Positions 1-6,846 of a DNA stretch of 27,283 bases are shown here, in pieces. The notes beneath the pieces are model-generated. The model saw only the letters and a program-made list of their open reading frames with translations. It ran no database searches and was not told where the DNA came from. Position 1 is the first letter of the stretch, and each line of letters begins with the position of its first letter. The position numbers were made by a program, and so were the translations under genes. Source of the stretch: Candidatus Saccharibacteria bacterium UBA4727 (GTDB taxonomy: Bacteria > Patescibacteriota > Saccharimonadia > Saccharimonadales > Saccharimonadaceae); assembly GCA_002404195.1 (NCBI GenBank), contig DHJF01000010.1:1-27283 (forward strand). The letters run 5' to 3'.

Positions 1-422
1 ATTACCTTGAGACCAGTTTCTAACAGCTCAAGTTTTTTGCTACTGCGAAAACTTTTTGTGCCAGTCGGTTCCGTAATCGAACGTCGGTTGGTTGTAATGG
101 CGGCCGCCTCGTCGAGCGGTTCACCGAGAGCATTGAAGACGCGGCCCATGGTGGCTGGGCCAACCGGGATGGTAACTGTGCTATGACTGCGGGATACTTT
201 CTGGCCGCATCTCAGTAATTGGCTGTTGGCGAGGTTAAGGCAGACGGCCCGCTCGGTCTTAAAGTAGCTGACTTCGAGGAAGATCTCAGGATGCCCCTCG
301 ACCATGAGGAGCTCTTTGATATCAGGTTGCTCACCAAGAATCTGCACTTCAACGATCAGGCCACGCAGGGACTGAATGACGCCGACGTACTCATTCATGG
401 CAGTAGGGGATGATTTTGTCAT
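1..422 (-). CDS. atpD: F1-type ATPase beta subunit, N-terminal part (runs off the window)
   Basis: About 140 N-terminal residues of a beta subunit are visible; the nucleotide-binding core lies beyond base 1. The beta-barrel domain is followed by the typical GPATMGRVFNALGEPLD stretch and then LELLETGLKVI, which in beta subunits leads into the P-loop domain. It starts at ATG 422, overlaps the atpG stop by 4 nt (ATGA), and has GGAGG 6 nt upstream. In F1 this subunit carries the catalytic sites on the cytoplasmic side of the membrane. The sequence is divergent: the usual IHR-x-AP segment between the barrel and the core is replaced by unrelated residues (around residues 112-125). Whether the Walker A, catalytic Glu and DELSEED segments are intact cannot be judged here. 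Identity is well supported by position and motifs; function as an ATP synthase is not. Confidence 0.85.
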   Translation of the reverse strand, partial: MTKSSPTAMNEYVGVIQSLRGLIVEVQILGEQPDIKELLMVEGHPEIFLEVSYFKTERAVCLNLANSQLLRCGQKVSRSHSTVTIPVGPATMGRVFNALGEPLDEAAAITTNRRSITEPTGTKSFRSSKKLELLETGLKV

Positions 423-1279
423 GTGGTTCCTCCCGCGCTGCGGCGTTTCTTCTTGAGACTAATCAGGACTTCACGCAGCCGTCGGTCGCTTTCGGAGCGT
501 TTGGATCGGTGAAATTCGAGCATGAAGTCACCGAGCAGTTCGCCGGCTCGTTTCTTGGCGACAGCCATGGCGTTAAAACGGCTCGCCCCTTGAGCAAGGC
601 TCGACTCGAGAATCGTTTGGCTGAGTGCAAGGGTCATCATCGTGAGTTCCATCTGGCCGGCGATCTCATGGAGTGATGGTTCAAAAATAGTATCCTCCGC
701 CGTCATCGTATCCTCGTCAACATCCTCACTCATACTGCGGATATTCGAAATCAGGTCAATCGAACGGATATTTTGGACACCAAGCGAGACGTACTCTTCA
801 TAGTAGACGACGATCTTTGCGTAGGGAGCGACGGCGCTAATAACCGGACTCACGTCAATATACTGATCACTTTCGGGTACTTTAAAGAAATGGGTGTAGG
901 GGATATTCTGTTGACTGAGTTGGCTGGCCCCGTGTGAGCCGAGCACAATAATATCAGTCGTGTTCGGATCGTAATTTTGACGCATCGTTTCAATCAGGCG
1001 TTGATCAATATCACCACTCAGGCCGGCTTCGGCGGAGATGACCACGAAGACTTGTCGGTCATGATCAAGGCTGAGGTCGCGCTCAGTGATCCGAGAGGCC
1101 GGGTCGATACGAATCGAGCTGTAGCGCTTCCAGAGGAGTTCAAAGAAATCTTTCGAGAGCTCAACCTTATGCTTCACCTTGGCGACCTGGGTACTGGCGA
1201 GGCTTTCAAAGACACTCGTCAGGTCCTGGACGGTACCGATTTCACGGGCGTCTTTTTCAATGGCATTCGCTCTACGCAT
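419..1279 (-). CDS. atpG: F1-type ATPase gamma subunit (divergent)
   Basis: A 286-residue protein, the usual gamma length. Gamma is the coiled-coil shaft that turns inside the alpha/beta ring and touches the c-ring loops. The start is ATG 1279 (MRRANAIEKDARE), not the longer reading frame, because GGAGG lies 6 nt upstream and it overlaps the atpA stop by only 8 nt. N- and C-terminal long helices are present; the C-terminal one carries ASRFNAMAVAKKRAGELL, matching the family's ARFVAM-type region. The central signature usually read as GLCGGLN is here GLSGD (residues 86-90). The C-terminus is extended and strongly basic (KKKRR). The foot that meets the c-ring is therefore probably altered, which fits the unusual c-like partner at the head of the operon. 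Confidence 0.85.
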   Translation of the reverse strand: MRRANAIEKDAREIGTVQDLTSVFESLASTQVAKVKHKVELSKDFFELLWKRYSSIRIDPASRITERDLSLDHDRQVFVVISAEAGLSGDIDQRLIETMRQNYDPNTTDIIVLGSHGASQLSQQNIPYTHFFKVPESDQYIDVSPVISAVAPYAKIVVYYEEYVSLGVQNIRSIDLISNIRSMSEDVDEDTMTAEDTIFEPSLHEIAGQMELTMMTLALSQTILESSLAQGASRFNAMAVAKKRAGELLGDFMLEFHRSKRSESDRRLREVLISLKKKRRSAGGTT

Positions 1280-2735
1280 CAGGTGCCTCCTCGGTGGCCG
1301 CCTCTGGCTTGGCAGCGAGTGGTTTGGCGGAATATTTTTTGAGAAGTTCAGCTTCGAGCGTCTCATATTCTTTGTCGTCTTTTGGTTGTTTGGCTATCTT
1401 CTGAACGGCTTGTTTGAGGCCAGCCACATCAATCTCGGCCTCACCACCACTGAGCATAATTGTCTCTAAGAGGAGCTGTTGTTCGAGTAAGGAGTGGCGC
1501 TCACTCGGTGGTTGTTGCAGCGCCTGATAAATGTATTTACCAAGCGTCAGATCAATGGTCGTCTCTTTGGAGAGTTGTGAACTAAAGTGGGAAAACTCTT
1601 CAGCTTGCTTGTAGCGGGCCAGCGTTTTAAAGAGCGTACTCGACAGTCGCTTCTGACGGTTAGTCTGAGCCTGGCCACCAACTCGGGAGACAGATAACCC
1701 GGCGTTAACGGCTGGGCGAATACCTTGGCGAAAGAGGCCAAGGTCAAACACGATCTGGCCGTCAGTGATGGACATAATACTGGTCGACAGATAGGCGGTA
1801 ATATCGTCGTTCGGCGTTAGGACAACCGGCAGTGAGGTTAACGTTTTGCCATTTTTGAGCAGCTTCCCAGCTCGCTCCAGCAAACTCGAGTGCGCGTAGA
1901 AAATATCTCCTGGGTAGGAGTCGCGTCCCGGGTCGACCTCCTGCAGGAGTGACAGCTGGCGATAGGCTTCAGCATGGCTCGACAGGTCGTCATACATAAT
2001 AATGACATCTTCACCGGCATACCAGAGATATTCGGCCATGGCGCAGGCGGCGTATGGCGCCAGATAGGACTGGGTGAGGGAATCGAAGATATCAGCCAGC
2101 ACCACGATGGTGTGATCCATCGCACCCGAGTCGTTAAGTTCACTCAGGAGGTGCTCGATATCAACCTTGCGCTTGCCGATCAGGACGTAGACCACAATTC
2201 GCTTCGTACCTTCTTGGTTGGCGCTCAGCTGGCTTAAGAAGGTACTTTTACCAGATTTACTATCACCCAAGATAGCGATACGCTGGCCGAGCACGATTGG
2301 AAAAAAGCTATCAACCGCAGTCACGCCACTCGCCAGCTGTTCGTTAAGCATACTACGCGCCATAATCCCTGGTGCGGGGTTGAAAATACCAGATGTTGTT
2401 GTCGCCTTGAGGGCACCTTTGCCGTCGAGCGGTGTTCCCATTGGTGACAGGACGCGACCAATGAGACTTTTGCCGACGGGCACGTTGAGTGCATCATTAG
2501 CGACGACGGCAAGTGTTCCGAGCTTCATCTTCTCAGAATCAATATTAAACAAGATGACGCGGTTACCGTAGGCCTCACGCACCAGGCCGCGTTGGCCATC
2601 TTCGAATAGGACCTGGGCACCGAGACGAACGCCTTCAAGACCCTTTACTTCAATCAGGAAACTGTTGACTGCGACAACTTCACCGGTCAGATTGTCGGCC
2701 TCAACCAGTCGTTGGAATGTGGCGCTATTAAACAC
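1272..2735 (-). CDS. atpA: F1-type ATPase alpha subunit
   Basis: Alpha subunit of about 487 residues, slightly short for the family (about 505). I choose GTG 2735: it overlaps the atpH stop by 8 nt, leaves a GAGG upstream, and matches where alpha homology begins (FNSATFQRLVEADNLTGEVV). Visible motifs are a P-loop GDSKSGKS (about residues 157-164; the usual form is GDRQTGKT), YDDLSSHAEAYRQLSLL, PGRDSYPGDIFY, and SVSRVGG, which contains the arginine finger that reaches into the beta site. Alpha binds non-catalytic nucleotide and forms the hexamer with beta. The N-terminal helix that normally binds delta is nearly absent, and the C-terminus ends in an Ala/Pro/Glu-rich tail. The hexamer core is well conserved, so the complex very probably still hydrolyses or makes ATP. 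Confidence 0.93.
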   Translation of the reverse strand: MFNSATFQRLVEADNLTGEVVAVNSFLIEVKGLEGVRLGAQVLFEDGQRGLVREAYGNRVILFNIDSEKMKLGTLAVVANDALNVPVGKSLIGRVLSPMGTPLDGKGALKATTTSGIFNPAPGIMARSMLNEQLASGVTAVDSFFPIVLGQRIAILGDSKSGKSTFLSQLSANQEGTKRIVVYVLIGKRKVDIEHLLSELNDSGAMDHTIVVLADIFDSLTQSYLAPYAACAMAEYLWYAGEDVIIMYDDLSSHAEAYRQLSLLQEVDPGRDSYPGDIFYAHSSLLERAGKLLKNGKTLTSLPVVLTPNDDITAYLSTSIMSITDGQIVFDLGLFRQGIRPAVNAGLSVSRVGGQAQTNRQKRLSSTLFKTLARYKQAEEFSHFSSQLSKETTIDLTLGKYIYQALQQPPSERHSLLEQQLLLETIMLSGGEAEIDVAGLKQAVQKIAKQPKDDKEYETLEAELLKKYSAKPLAAKPEAATEEAPDA

Positions 2736-3225
2736 GACGTAATACCTCAGGGAAGGAATTTCGGGCAGCCAGGATTTGGCGGCGGAATGACCAGTCAAAT
2801 ATATGACTACCGTAGCGCACGACCATACCGCCAAGCAGGGTGCTGTTAAACTGGAATGTCACCAGAATAGTCGACGAGATGTTCTGGCGGCACCAGCCGA
2901 CAAGACTGGCTTTAATGTCGGCAGTTGCCGGTGCGGCCAGCGTGATAGTGACTGACGAGGCACTGCGGCGGATGAGTTCGAGTTCGCTCACGAGTCCCTC
3001 GAGCGTTCGTGAGGTCAGTGGTTTGCTTGCCTCTGCGTGATGCAGCAGTTCGGTGGCTGCAGGCGAGAGGACTGGTGGCGATGGTGCCTTCTTACGCGTG
3101 CTGACGCGGTGCAGAATCGAGCTGTGGGCCAACCAACGGGCGTACGTTTTTACTTCCAGCAGTAAGCTCGAGACATCTTGTTGCGATGACACGCTGTCCG
3201 GGAGGGCCAGGTTGCTTTTATTCAT
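2728..3225 (-). CDS. atpH: F-type ATPase delta subunit (peripheral stalk)
   Basis: A 165-residue protein recognised from its C-terminal third: GGMVVRYGS at residues 132-140 followed by HIFDWS, the hallmark of delta/OSCP subunits. Delta joins the top of the alpha/beta hexamer to the b-subunit stalk. The N-terminal helical domain that should grip alpha is poorly conserved, consistent with alpha's shortened N-terminus. It starts at ATG 3225, overlapping the atpF stop by 4 nt (ATGA), so it is translationally coupled. Its presence together with a b subunit means the cluster has a full stator arm. This separates it from the stalk-poor F1-like ATPases described in mycoplasmas. Confidence 0.82.
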   Translation of the reverse strand: MNKSNLALPDSVSSQQDVSSLLLEVKTYARWLAHSSILHRVSTRKKAPSPPVLSPAATELLHHAEASKPLTSRTLEGLVSELELIRRSASSVTITLAAPATADIKASLVGWCRQNISSTILVTFQFNSTLLGGMVVRYGSHIFDWSFRRQILAARNSFPEVLRRV

Positions 3226-3875
3226 GAGACAACCTCGTTATGGAAGTCCGCTTTATGCTCGTCGAGCATACTGGTAAGGTAGGCAGTTTGCGCCCCGAGG
3301 TCGACGTTATGCTGCATGGTTTCGAGGAGGAAGGACGCCATTGCATCGGCAAGCTTGGTGTCGATCTGGGCAAGTAACTGTTGTTTTTCAGTGGCAATTT
3401 GTTCAGCCAGCTCAGCTTCAAGCGCCGCTTTTTTGCTCGCAAGTTCAGTCGTCAGGGCTGTTTGATGTTCTGACACTTCCTGCTGGGCCGTTTGGAGGGT
3501 TGCGGCCGTTTGTTTCCGGAGACTTTCCAGTGTCGCTTGGTAGCGGGCCGCCTCATGGTTAGTGACCGTGAGACTGAGTTTCTCAATCTGACGGGCTGTG
3601 CGATCGGCGGTTGTCGTCAGATCACGCTGCAGTTCGGCGGCCGACTGATCGAGAACTTTTTGGAATTTCACCTCAGCCGCCGCGAGAAGGCGCTCTTTGA
3701 CAGCGGCCGGCAGGGTCGCGGTCGCGGCCGTGACGTGGGGTTTTTCAGGGGCTACTACGACAGCCGGTGGATGGAAGTGGGCTCTGGCGTGGCGGATGGC
3801 CATCGCGATGAGCATACCGATGACAAAGGCATTGCTGAGAAGAAAAATTAATTGCCAGGTCGAAAGAATCAACAT
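3222..3875 (-). CDS. atpF: F-type ATPase b subunit (membrane-anchored stator stalk)
   Basis: A 217-residue protein with one N-terminal membrane helix (residues 7-27), a Pro/Ala-rich linker (about 35-57), then a coiled coil over nearly all the rest (about 58-200), rich in Ala, Gln, Glu and Lys. This is the b-subunit plan: the helix sits beside subunit a in the membrane and the coiled coil reaches delta. It is longer than the E. coli protein (156). The start at ATG 3875 shares one base with the stop codon of the upstream gene (TAATG), with GAGG 7 nt before it. Coiled coils are weak evidence alone, so the assignment rests mainly on gene order (before atpH) and topology. No subunit a gene is seen for it to pack against. 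Confidence 0.8.
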   Translation of the reverse strand: MLILSTWQLIFLLSNAFVIGMLIAMAIRHARAHFHPPAVVVAPEKPHVTAATATLPAAVKERLLAAAEVKFQKVLDQSAAELQRDLTTTADRTARQIEKLSLTVTNHEAARYQATLESLRKQTAATLQTAQQEVSEHQTALTTELASKKAALEAELAEQIATEKQQLLAQIDTKLADAMASFLLETMQHNVDLGAQTAYLTSMLDEHKADFHNEVVS

Positions 3876-4717
3876 TATAACCTCGTCAAGATCATATAGA
3901 TTGCTATAAGTGACACTGCCAGGATAGCCAGGACTAAGCCAGAAATTTGGATGAGATCACGGTAGACGGCTGATTGGGACATCGGGTTACGACCGACCGA
4001 AATAATACTGCTACGAATCATCGAATAGATGATACTCACCACGACAATCACCATGATCAAAAAGATCGCCACACTAATAATAATTGGTACGACATTAGCT
4101 TTTTTGCCAGCCACGGCATTAGCAATATTTTGGATAACAGACGGGATGATAGTTTTGTCTTGCTGCTTAAAGTAGTAGGAGACATTAATCAGAATTGGCA
4201 CTTCGCCGAGGGTGACGCTCTGCTGTTTACCGGCGCTGTCGGTGTAGGTTTGCTTATCATTGCTAGTCATCGAACCTTGGGCAATACCGACAACTTTTGC
4301 ATTGCTGGTGGCTTTCATACCAACACCCTTGATAGGCGAGGCAGTGATCTCGTCACCTTGAGCGATGGTCCCGTTGATATCCGAGACAAGCACCTGGGCG
4401 GTACCACTGGTTGAGACCAATACCTGGCCGCCCTGGCCATTCAGGAGCGTGAGCGGCGAGCTGTCATCACTTATGGCGATACCGAGGATACTATTGACGT
4501 TGTTCGTCACGGTTGGCTCGACGTGGTCTGAGGTGTTATTTTGTAAACTAACGATCGACCCGAGAGGGATGTCGCTACTGGTTGAATAACCCTGTGAAAT
4601 CGAGCTGATAGCTGACACACTCAGAGGCAGAATGGCTGCACAGAGTACGAACACGCCACCGAGAAGCCACCGATATCTCGTTGTTGTTTGTCCATGTTGA
4701 CCGACACACGTTTGCAT
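3875..4717 (-). CDS. c-subunit-like hairpin protein with extracytoplasmic domain, first gene of the F1 operon
   Basis: A 280-residue protein in the place where atpE normally stands. Order of parts: signal/anchor helix (17-36); a beta-rich domain (about 45-150) whose pattern GSIVSL, VLVSTSGTAQVLVS, GDEITASPIKGVGMKA, VVGIA resembles a domain common in CPR surface and phage-tail-like proteins; helix 209-232; polar loop with GRNP (242-245); helix 255-277; C-terminus. The loop and second helix align gap-free with E. coli subunit c from ARQP to GLVDAI, here GRNP to GLVLAI. The ion-binding Asp61 position is Leu263. The glycine-rich packing motif of helix 1 is also missing. The predicted topology puts the domain outside and GRNP in the cytoplasm facing F1, as in a true c-ring. 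Family knowledge says a c subunit without the carboxylate cannot carry protons or sodium. I infer a rotor or anchor ring that does not translocate ions. Alternative: a membrane anchor that only mimics c. Confidence 0.75.
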   Translation of the reverse strand: MQTCVGQHGQTTTRYRWLLGGVFVLCAAILPLSVSAISSISQGYSTSSDIPLGSIVSLQNNTSDHVEPTVTNNVNSILGIAISDDSSPLTLLNGQGGQVLVSTSGTAQVLVSDINGTIAQGDEITASPIKGVGMKATSNAKVVGIAQGSMTSNDKQTYTDSAGKQQSVTLGEVPILINVSYYFKQQDKTIIPSVIQNIANAVAGKKANVVPIIISVAIFLIMVIVVVSIIYSMIRSSIISVGRNPMSQSAVYRDLIQISGLVLAILAVSLIAIYMILTRL

Positions 4718-4727
4718 AGTGAGTATT

Positions 4728-4733
4728 ATTGTA
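4728..4733 (-). promoter_or_regulatory. -10 box of the F1 operon promoter
   Basis: TACAAT on the minus strand ends 10 nt before the ATG at 4717, with no Shine-Dalgarno sequence between. The mRNA is predicted to start at or within a few bases of the start codon. The -35 region (about 4751-4756) is weak. Confidence 0.5.
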
Positions 4734-4796
4734 CCCCATATAGTGCTTATGCGTAAGTAGCTGAGGGTGACGCATTAGCGTTGTACTAAAAAGTGG

Positions 4797-4802
4797 TATG
4801 AT
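4797..4802 (+). promoter_or_regulatory. -10 box of the prepilin-like gene
   Basis: TATGAT lies 7 nt before the ATG at 4810, with a weak -35 (TTAGCG) 16 nt further up. No ribosome binding site fits between, so the transcript is predicted to be leaderless. The promoter is divergent from that of the F1 operon, about 65 bp away. Confidence 0.5.
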
Positions 4803-4809
4803 ACATAGT

Positions 4810-4941
4810 ATGAAGAGGCGACAGGCAAGGGGGAATGTTCGTGATAACCAAGCAGCTTTTACCCTATTAGAGTTGTGTATGGTGATAATAGCCGTGGTGC
4901 TGATTGCAGCTAGTATCTATTTCATGAACGCAAGAACGTAA
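4810..4941 (+). CDS. Minimal type IV prepilin-like protein (43 residues)
   Basis: A short basic leader (MKRRQARGNVRDNQAA) is followed by FTLLELCMVII and a hydrophobic helix ending in MNART. AFTLLEL is the prepilin peptidase (PilD-type) recognition pattern: cleavage would fall before Phe17, and Glu at mature position 5 is kept. The -1 residue is Ala, which is tolerated but less common than Gly. The mature product would be 27 residues, only the N-terminal membrane helix of a pilin, with no globular head. The gene has its own -10 box, and a strong hairpin begins at its stop codon, so it looks like a complete unit rather than a truncated 5' end. Possible roles are a minor or regulatory pilin-like peptide; a decayed pilin is the alternative. 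No pilus assembly genes are in the window. Confidence 0.6.
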   Translation: MKRRQARGNVRDNQAAFTLLELCMVIIAVVLIAASIYFMNART

Positions 4942-4968
4942 AAGAATCCTCGTGCGAGGATTCTTTTA
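4939..4968. terminator. Bidirectional rho-independent terminator
   Basis: A perfect 13-bp inverted repeat, AAAAGAATCCTCG with CGAGGATTCTTTT, around a two-base formal loop. The A/T-rich ends give a U-tract in both directions. It ends the prepilin-like gene (its stop codon is inside the stem) and the convergent gene at 4981-5349. Confidence 0.9.
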
Positions 4969-4980
4969 TATCAATGGTCA

Positions 4981-5349
4981 TTACATCGCAGATGCACCAC
5001 GGTGGTGATGCTGGTCGTGACTCAAGTTCGTCACTTCAAAGCCGTCCCAGTAGGCGCAGAGTAAACCGACAATGGCGGAGAGAATTTGGCTCCAGCCAGC
5101 GCTTGCGCTCACGTTAAAGACGATGGCCGACAGTAGCAACCAGAGGGATGCAACTCCCACAATCCAACTTGGTATGGTGTTGACGATAAAATACTGCACC
5201 ACACTGGCCGCGATGATAACGATACCGGTGATAATAATACTGGTCAGCGCGCCACCCGTCACGGTAATCCAGATTGGTGAGAGCACCACCCAGACACCAA
5301 CAAGCAGTGACAAGACGCTTGCTAACCTTGATTGATCACGTGTTTTCAT
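4981..5349 (-). CDS. SPW-repeat-type four-helix membrane protein
   Basis: A 122-residue protein with four predicted membrane helices in two pairs (about 12-30, 35-55, 60-80, 84-100). The first pair contains GVWVVLSPIW, the signature of SPW-repeat proteins; the second pair keeps a degenerate copy (GVASLWLLLSAIVF). The C-terminus is cytoplasmic and His-rich (DQHHHRG). The function of this family is unknown. The start at ATG 5349 has a G-rich ribosome site (GGGGG) about 9 nt upstream. Its promoter region carries a CRP-type site centred 32 bp from a CATACT -10 box (5417-5422), so activation by the Crp/Fnr protein encoded at 8705 is likely. It is divergent from the surface-protein cluster. Confidence 0.75.
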   Translation of the reverse strand: MKTRDQSRLASVLSLLVGVWVVLSPIWITVTGGALTSIIITGIVIIAASVVQYFIVNTIPSWIVGVASLWLLLSAIVFNVSASAGWSQILSAIVGLLCAYWDGFEVTNLSHDQHHHRGASAM

Positions 5350-5443
5350 AGTTATATATCCCCCTACGTTAATCTCAACTTTCGTTTCGACCTCACTGCG
5401 ACCTCCTTGTGGCTCTAGTATGAGTACTGTTATAGCAAAGAAC

Positions 5444-5459
5444 TGTGAGAATTCTCACA
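5444..5459. promoter_or_regulatory. CRP-type operator, site 1 (minus-strand promoter)
   Basis: TGTGAGAATTCTCACA is a perfect 16-bp palindrome matching TGTGA-N6-TCACA. Its centre is 32 bp upstream of a minus-strand CATACT -10 box, the class II activation geometry (about -41.5). Confidence 0.75.
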
Positions 5460-5497
5460 TATACCACATGTTGTAATAATTACATTATTGGGTTATA

Positions 5498-5513
5498 TGT
5501 GAGAATTTTCACA
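5498..5513. promoter_or_regulatory. CRP-type operator, site 2 (plus-strand promoter)
   Basis: TGTGAGAATTTTCACA has perfect TGTGA and TCACA half-sites, within a longer palindrome (5496-5515) with one mismatch. Its centre is 33 bp upstream of a TATTCT -10 box (5536-5541) that has no recognisable -35, as expected for a class II activated promoter. The two site centres are 54 bp apart, about five helix turns. Confidence 0.75.
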
Positions 5514-5587
5514 TACGACACTATAGCCCAAAGACTATTCTTTGAGTGTAGTTTACAGCAATGTAGCGCAAACGTGAGGAGGTAAAG

Positions 5588-6061
5588 ATGTTGAAATATA
5601 TGACCAAGCAGGGTAAAGGGACACTTATCCAGCGAGCATTGTCGTATACGCTGATTCGTCAGCTGTGTATTATCGGCCTCGCCGCGACAGTCTTATTGGT
5701 GGTTGCCTGGTGGCGCTATAGTAGCGAATTATCACAAGCAGCCTCTATTCCAGCGCCAACTATACACACATCGGTGCTATCACCCGTGCCTTCTCCAGTA
5801 GAGCCCATCACACAGCTACAAGTCACCGGCCAACAGACGCTTTCTCCAGTAGTAAAGACGCAGCTTGAAGTGAATGGTCAAACCATCCCTGTTCCTACAA
5901 ACGGCACCGTAGAAGAGACGGTCCAAAGTCCGGACGGTAATTCGAGTGTCCATCTTTCTGTTGATGCCACGTCCACTGGTTCAAAAAGCACGTCTTCCTC
6001 GACCCGTATTCAGATGAACTCAACGTCACACTCACAGGTGGTTACTAATGAGACTCATTAA
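5588..6061 (+). CDS. Single-pass membrane protein with Ser/Thr/Pro-rich outer tail
   Basis: A 157-residue protein. A basic N-terminus (about 1-25) and one membrane helix (26-42, ending AWWRY) are followed by a low-complexity tail rich in Pro, Ser, Thr and Val that would lie outside the cell. A loose repeat, TQLQVTGQQTLSPVVKTQLE, is visible near residues 75-94. The start at ATG 5588 has GAGGAGG 5 nt upstream. It is the first gene after the CRP-controlled promoter and precedes two secreted proteins, so it may help present or hold a surface layer; this is inference from context. No enzymatic motif was seen and no family is recognised. Confidence 0.7.
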   Translation: MLKYMTKQGKGTLIQRALSYTLIRQLCIIGLAATVLLVVAWWRYSSELSQAASIPAPTIHTSVLSPVPSPVEPITQLQVTGQQTLSPVVKTQLEVNGQTIPVPTNGTVEETVQSPDGNSSVHLSVDATSTGSKSTSSSTRIQMNSTSHSQVVTNETH

Positions 6062-6081
6062 GCCTTAGCGGCGTGGTCGAT

Positions 6082-6113
6082 CGACGCGGGATGGCATCGT
6101 CCCTCCTGCGTCG
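6082..6113 (+). other. Intergenic hairpin between surface-protein genes
   Basis: CGACGC and GCGTCG enclose an inner GGA/TCC pair. There is no U-tract, so this is more likely an mRNA-stabilising or processing structure than a terminator. Confidence 0.3.
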
Positions 6114-6155
6114 GGCGAACACCCGAGATTATATTATTAACAAAAGGAGGATAAC

Positions 6156-6749
6156 ATGAGAATTAAAAAAACATTAGGCGCAGCAGCAACTTCACTTGGT
6201 CTTGTCGTCGGCCTGGCGGGCTTTGCTGGAGCTACCTCTGGGGATATCACTAACACTGGTCCTGACTCCTACAACACTGTGAAGAGTGAATCTTCGCAGA
6301 AGGTAAAGGTTGAGAACAATAATGACCTTGGTGTTCAGAACAGTAACACGCAGCATGCCACATCCGGCGATGCAAAAACTACCGAGAATACGACAGGTGG
6401 CGATGCAACAACCGGTGCCGCTTCAAACGCCAACAGCTTTAGTGCTAACGCCACTGTCAACAACGCTGCGTCAAGCAATGCCTTGATGAACGTTGGCGGT
6501 GCTGGTAGCGGTGATAATTCAGGAAGTATTACTCAAACTGGTCCTAAATCAGTTAACAAAGTCTCTTCCGAGAATACAAGTAATGTAACCGTTGAGAACA
6601 ACAACGACTTGCATGTCACTAATGCCAATAGCCAAACAGCCACAACTGGTGACGCGTGTGTGACAGACAACACAACCGGTGGCAGCGCCACAACTGGTGA
6701 CGCATCGAACACCACTAGTTCGACAATCACCTTTGATGTTTCTAACTAG
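6156..6749 (+). CDS. Secreted Asn/Thr/Gly-rich two-repeat protein
   Basis: A 197-residue exported protein: signal peptide residues 1-26 (cleavage likely after AGFAGA), then two copies of a roughly 94-residue repeat. Copy marks are GDITNTGPDSYN (29) and GSITQTGPKSVN (123), KVENNNDLGV and TVENNNDLHV, and TTGGDATTGAASN (79) and TTGGSATTGDASN (173). Strong bias to Asn, Thr, Ser and Gly, with no anchor or sorting motif, suggests a secreted beta-solenoid-like or layer-forming protein held by partners. The short GxATTGxA motif also recurs in the next gene, so the two proteins probably belong to one structure. Ribosome site AAAGGAGG lies 6 nt before ATG 6156. Repeat proteins of this style are common in CPR genomes; the function is unknown. 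Confidence 0.75.
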   Translation: MRIKKTLGAAATSLGLVVGLAGFAGATSGDITNTGPDSYNTVKSESSQKVKVENNNDLGVQNSNTQHATSGDAKTTENTTGGDATTGAASNANSFSANATVNNAASSNALMNVGGAGSGDNSGSITQTGPKSVNKVSSENTSNVTVENNNDLHVTNANSQTATTGDACVTDNTTGGSATTGDASNTTSSTITFDVSN

Positions 6750-6846
6750 TTAGACATCTTGTCTGTGTAGGTAGGGAATATCGTGGGGAGGTGAGGACGA
6801 CATCATTCTCCCCCAAGAAATTATCTAATTTATGAAGGAGGAACCC

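Noticed and set aside
1974..2571. Plus-strand open frames opposite atpA
   Set aside because: Antisense shadows of a well-conserved gene, without ribosome sites or family patterns.
2728..2834. Longer N-terminus for atpA (start at 2834)
   Set aside because: It would overlap atpH by over 100 nt; the extra residues do not look like an alpha subunit, and GTG 2735 has a better context.
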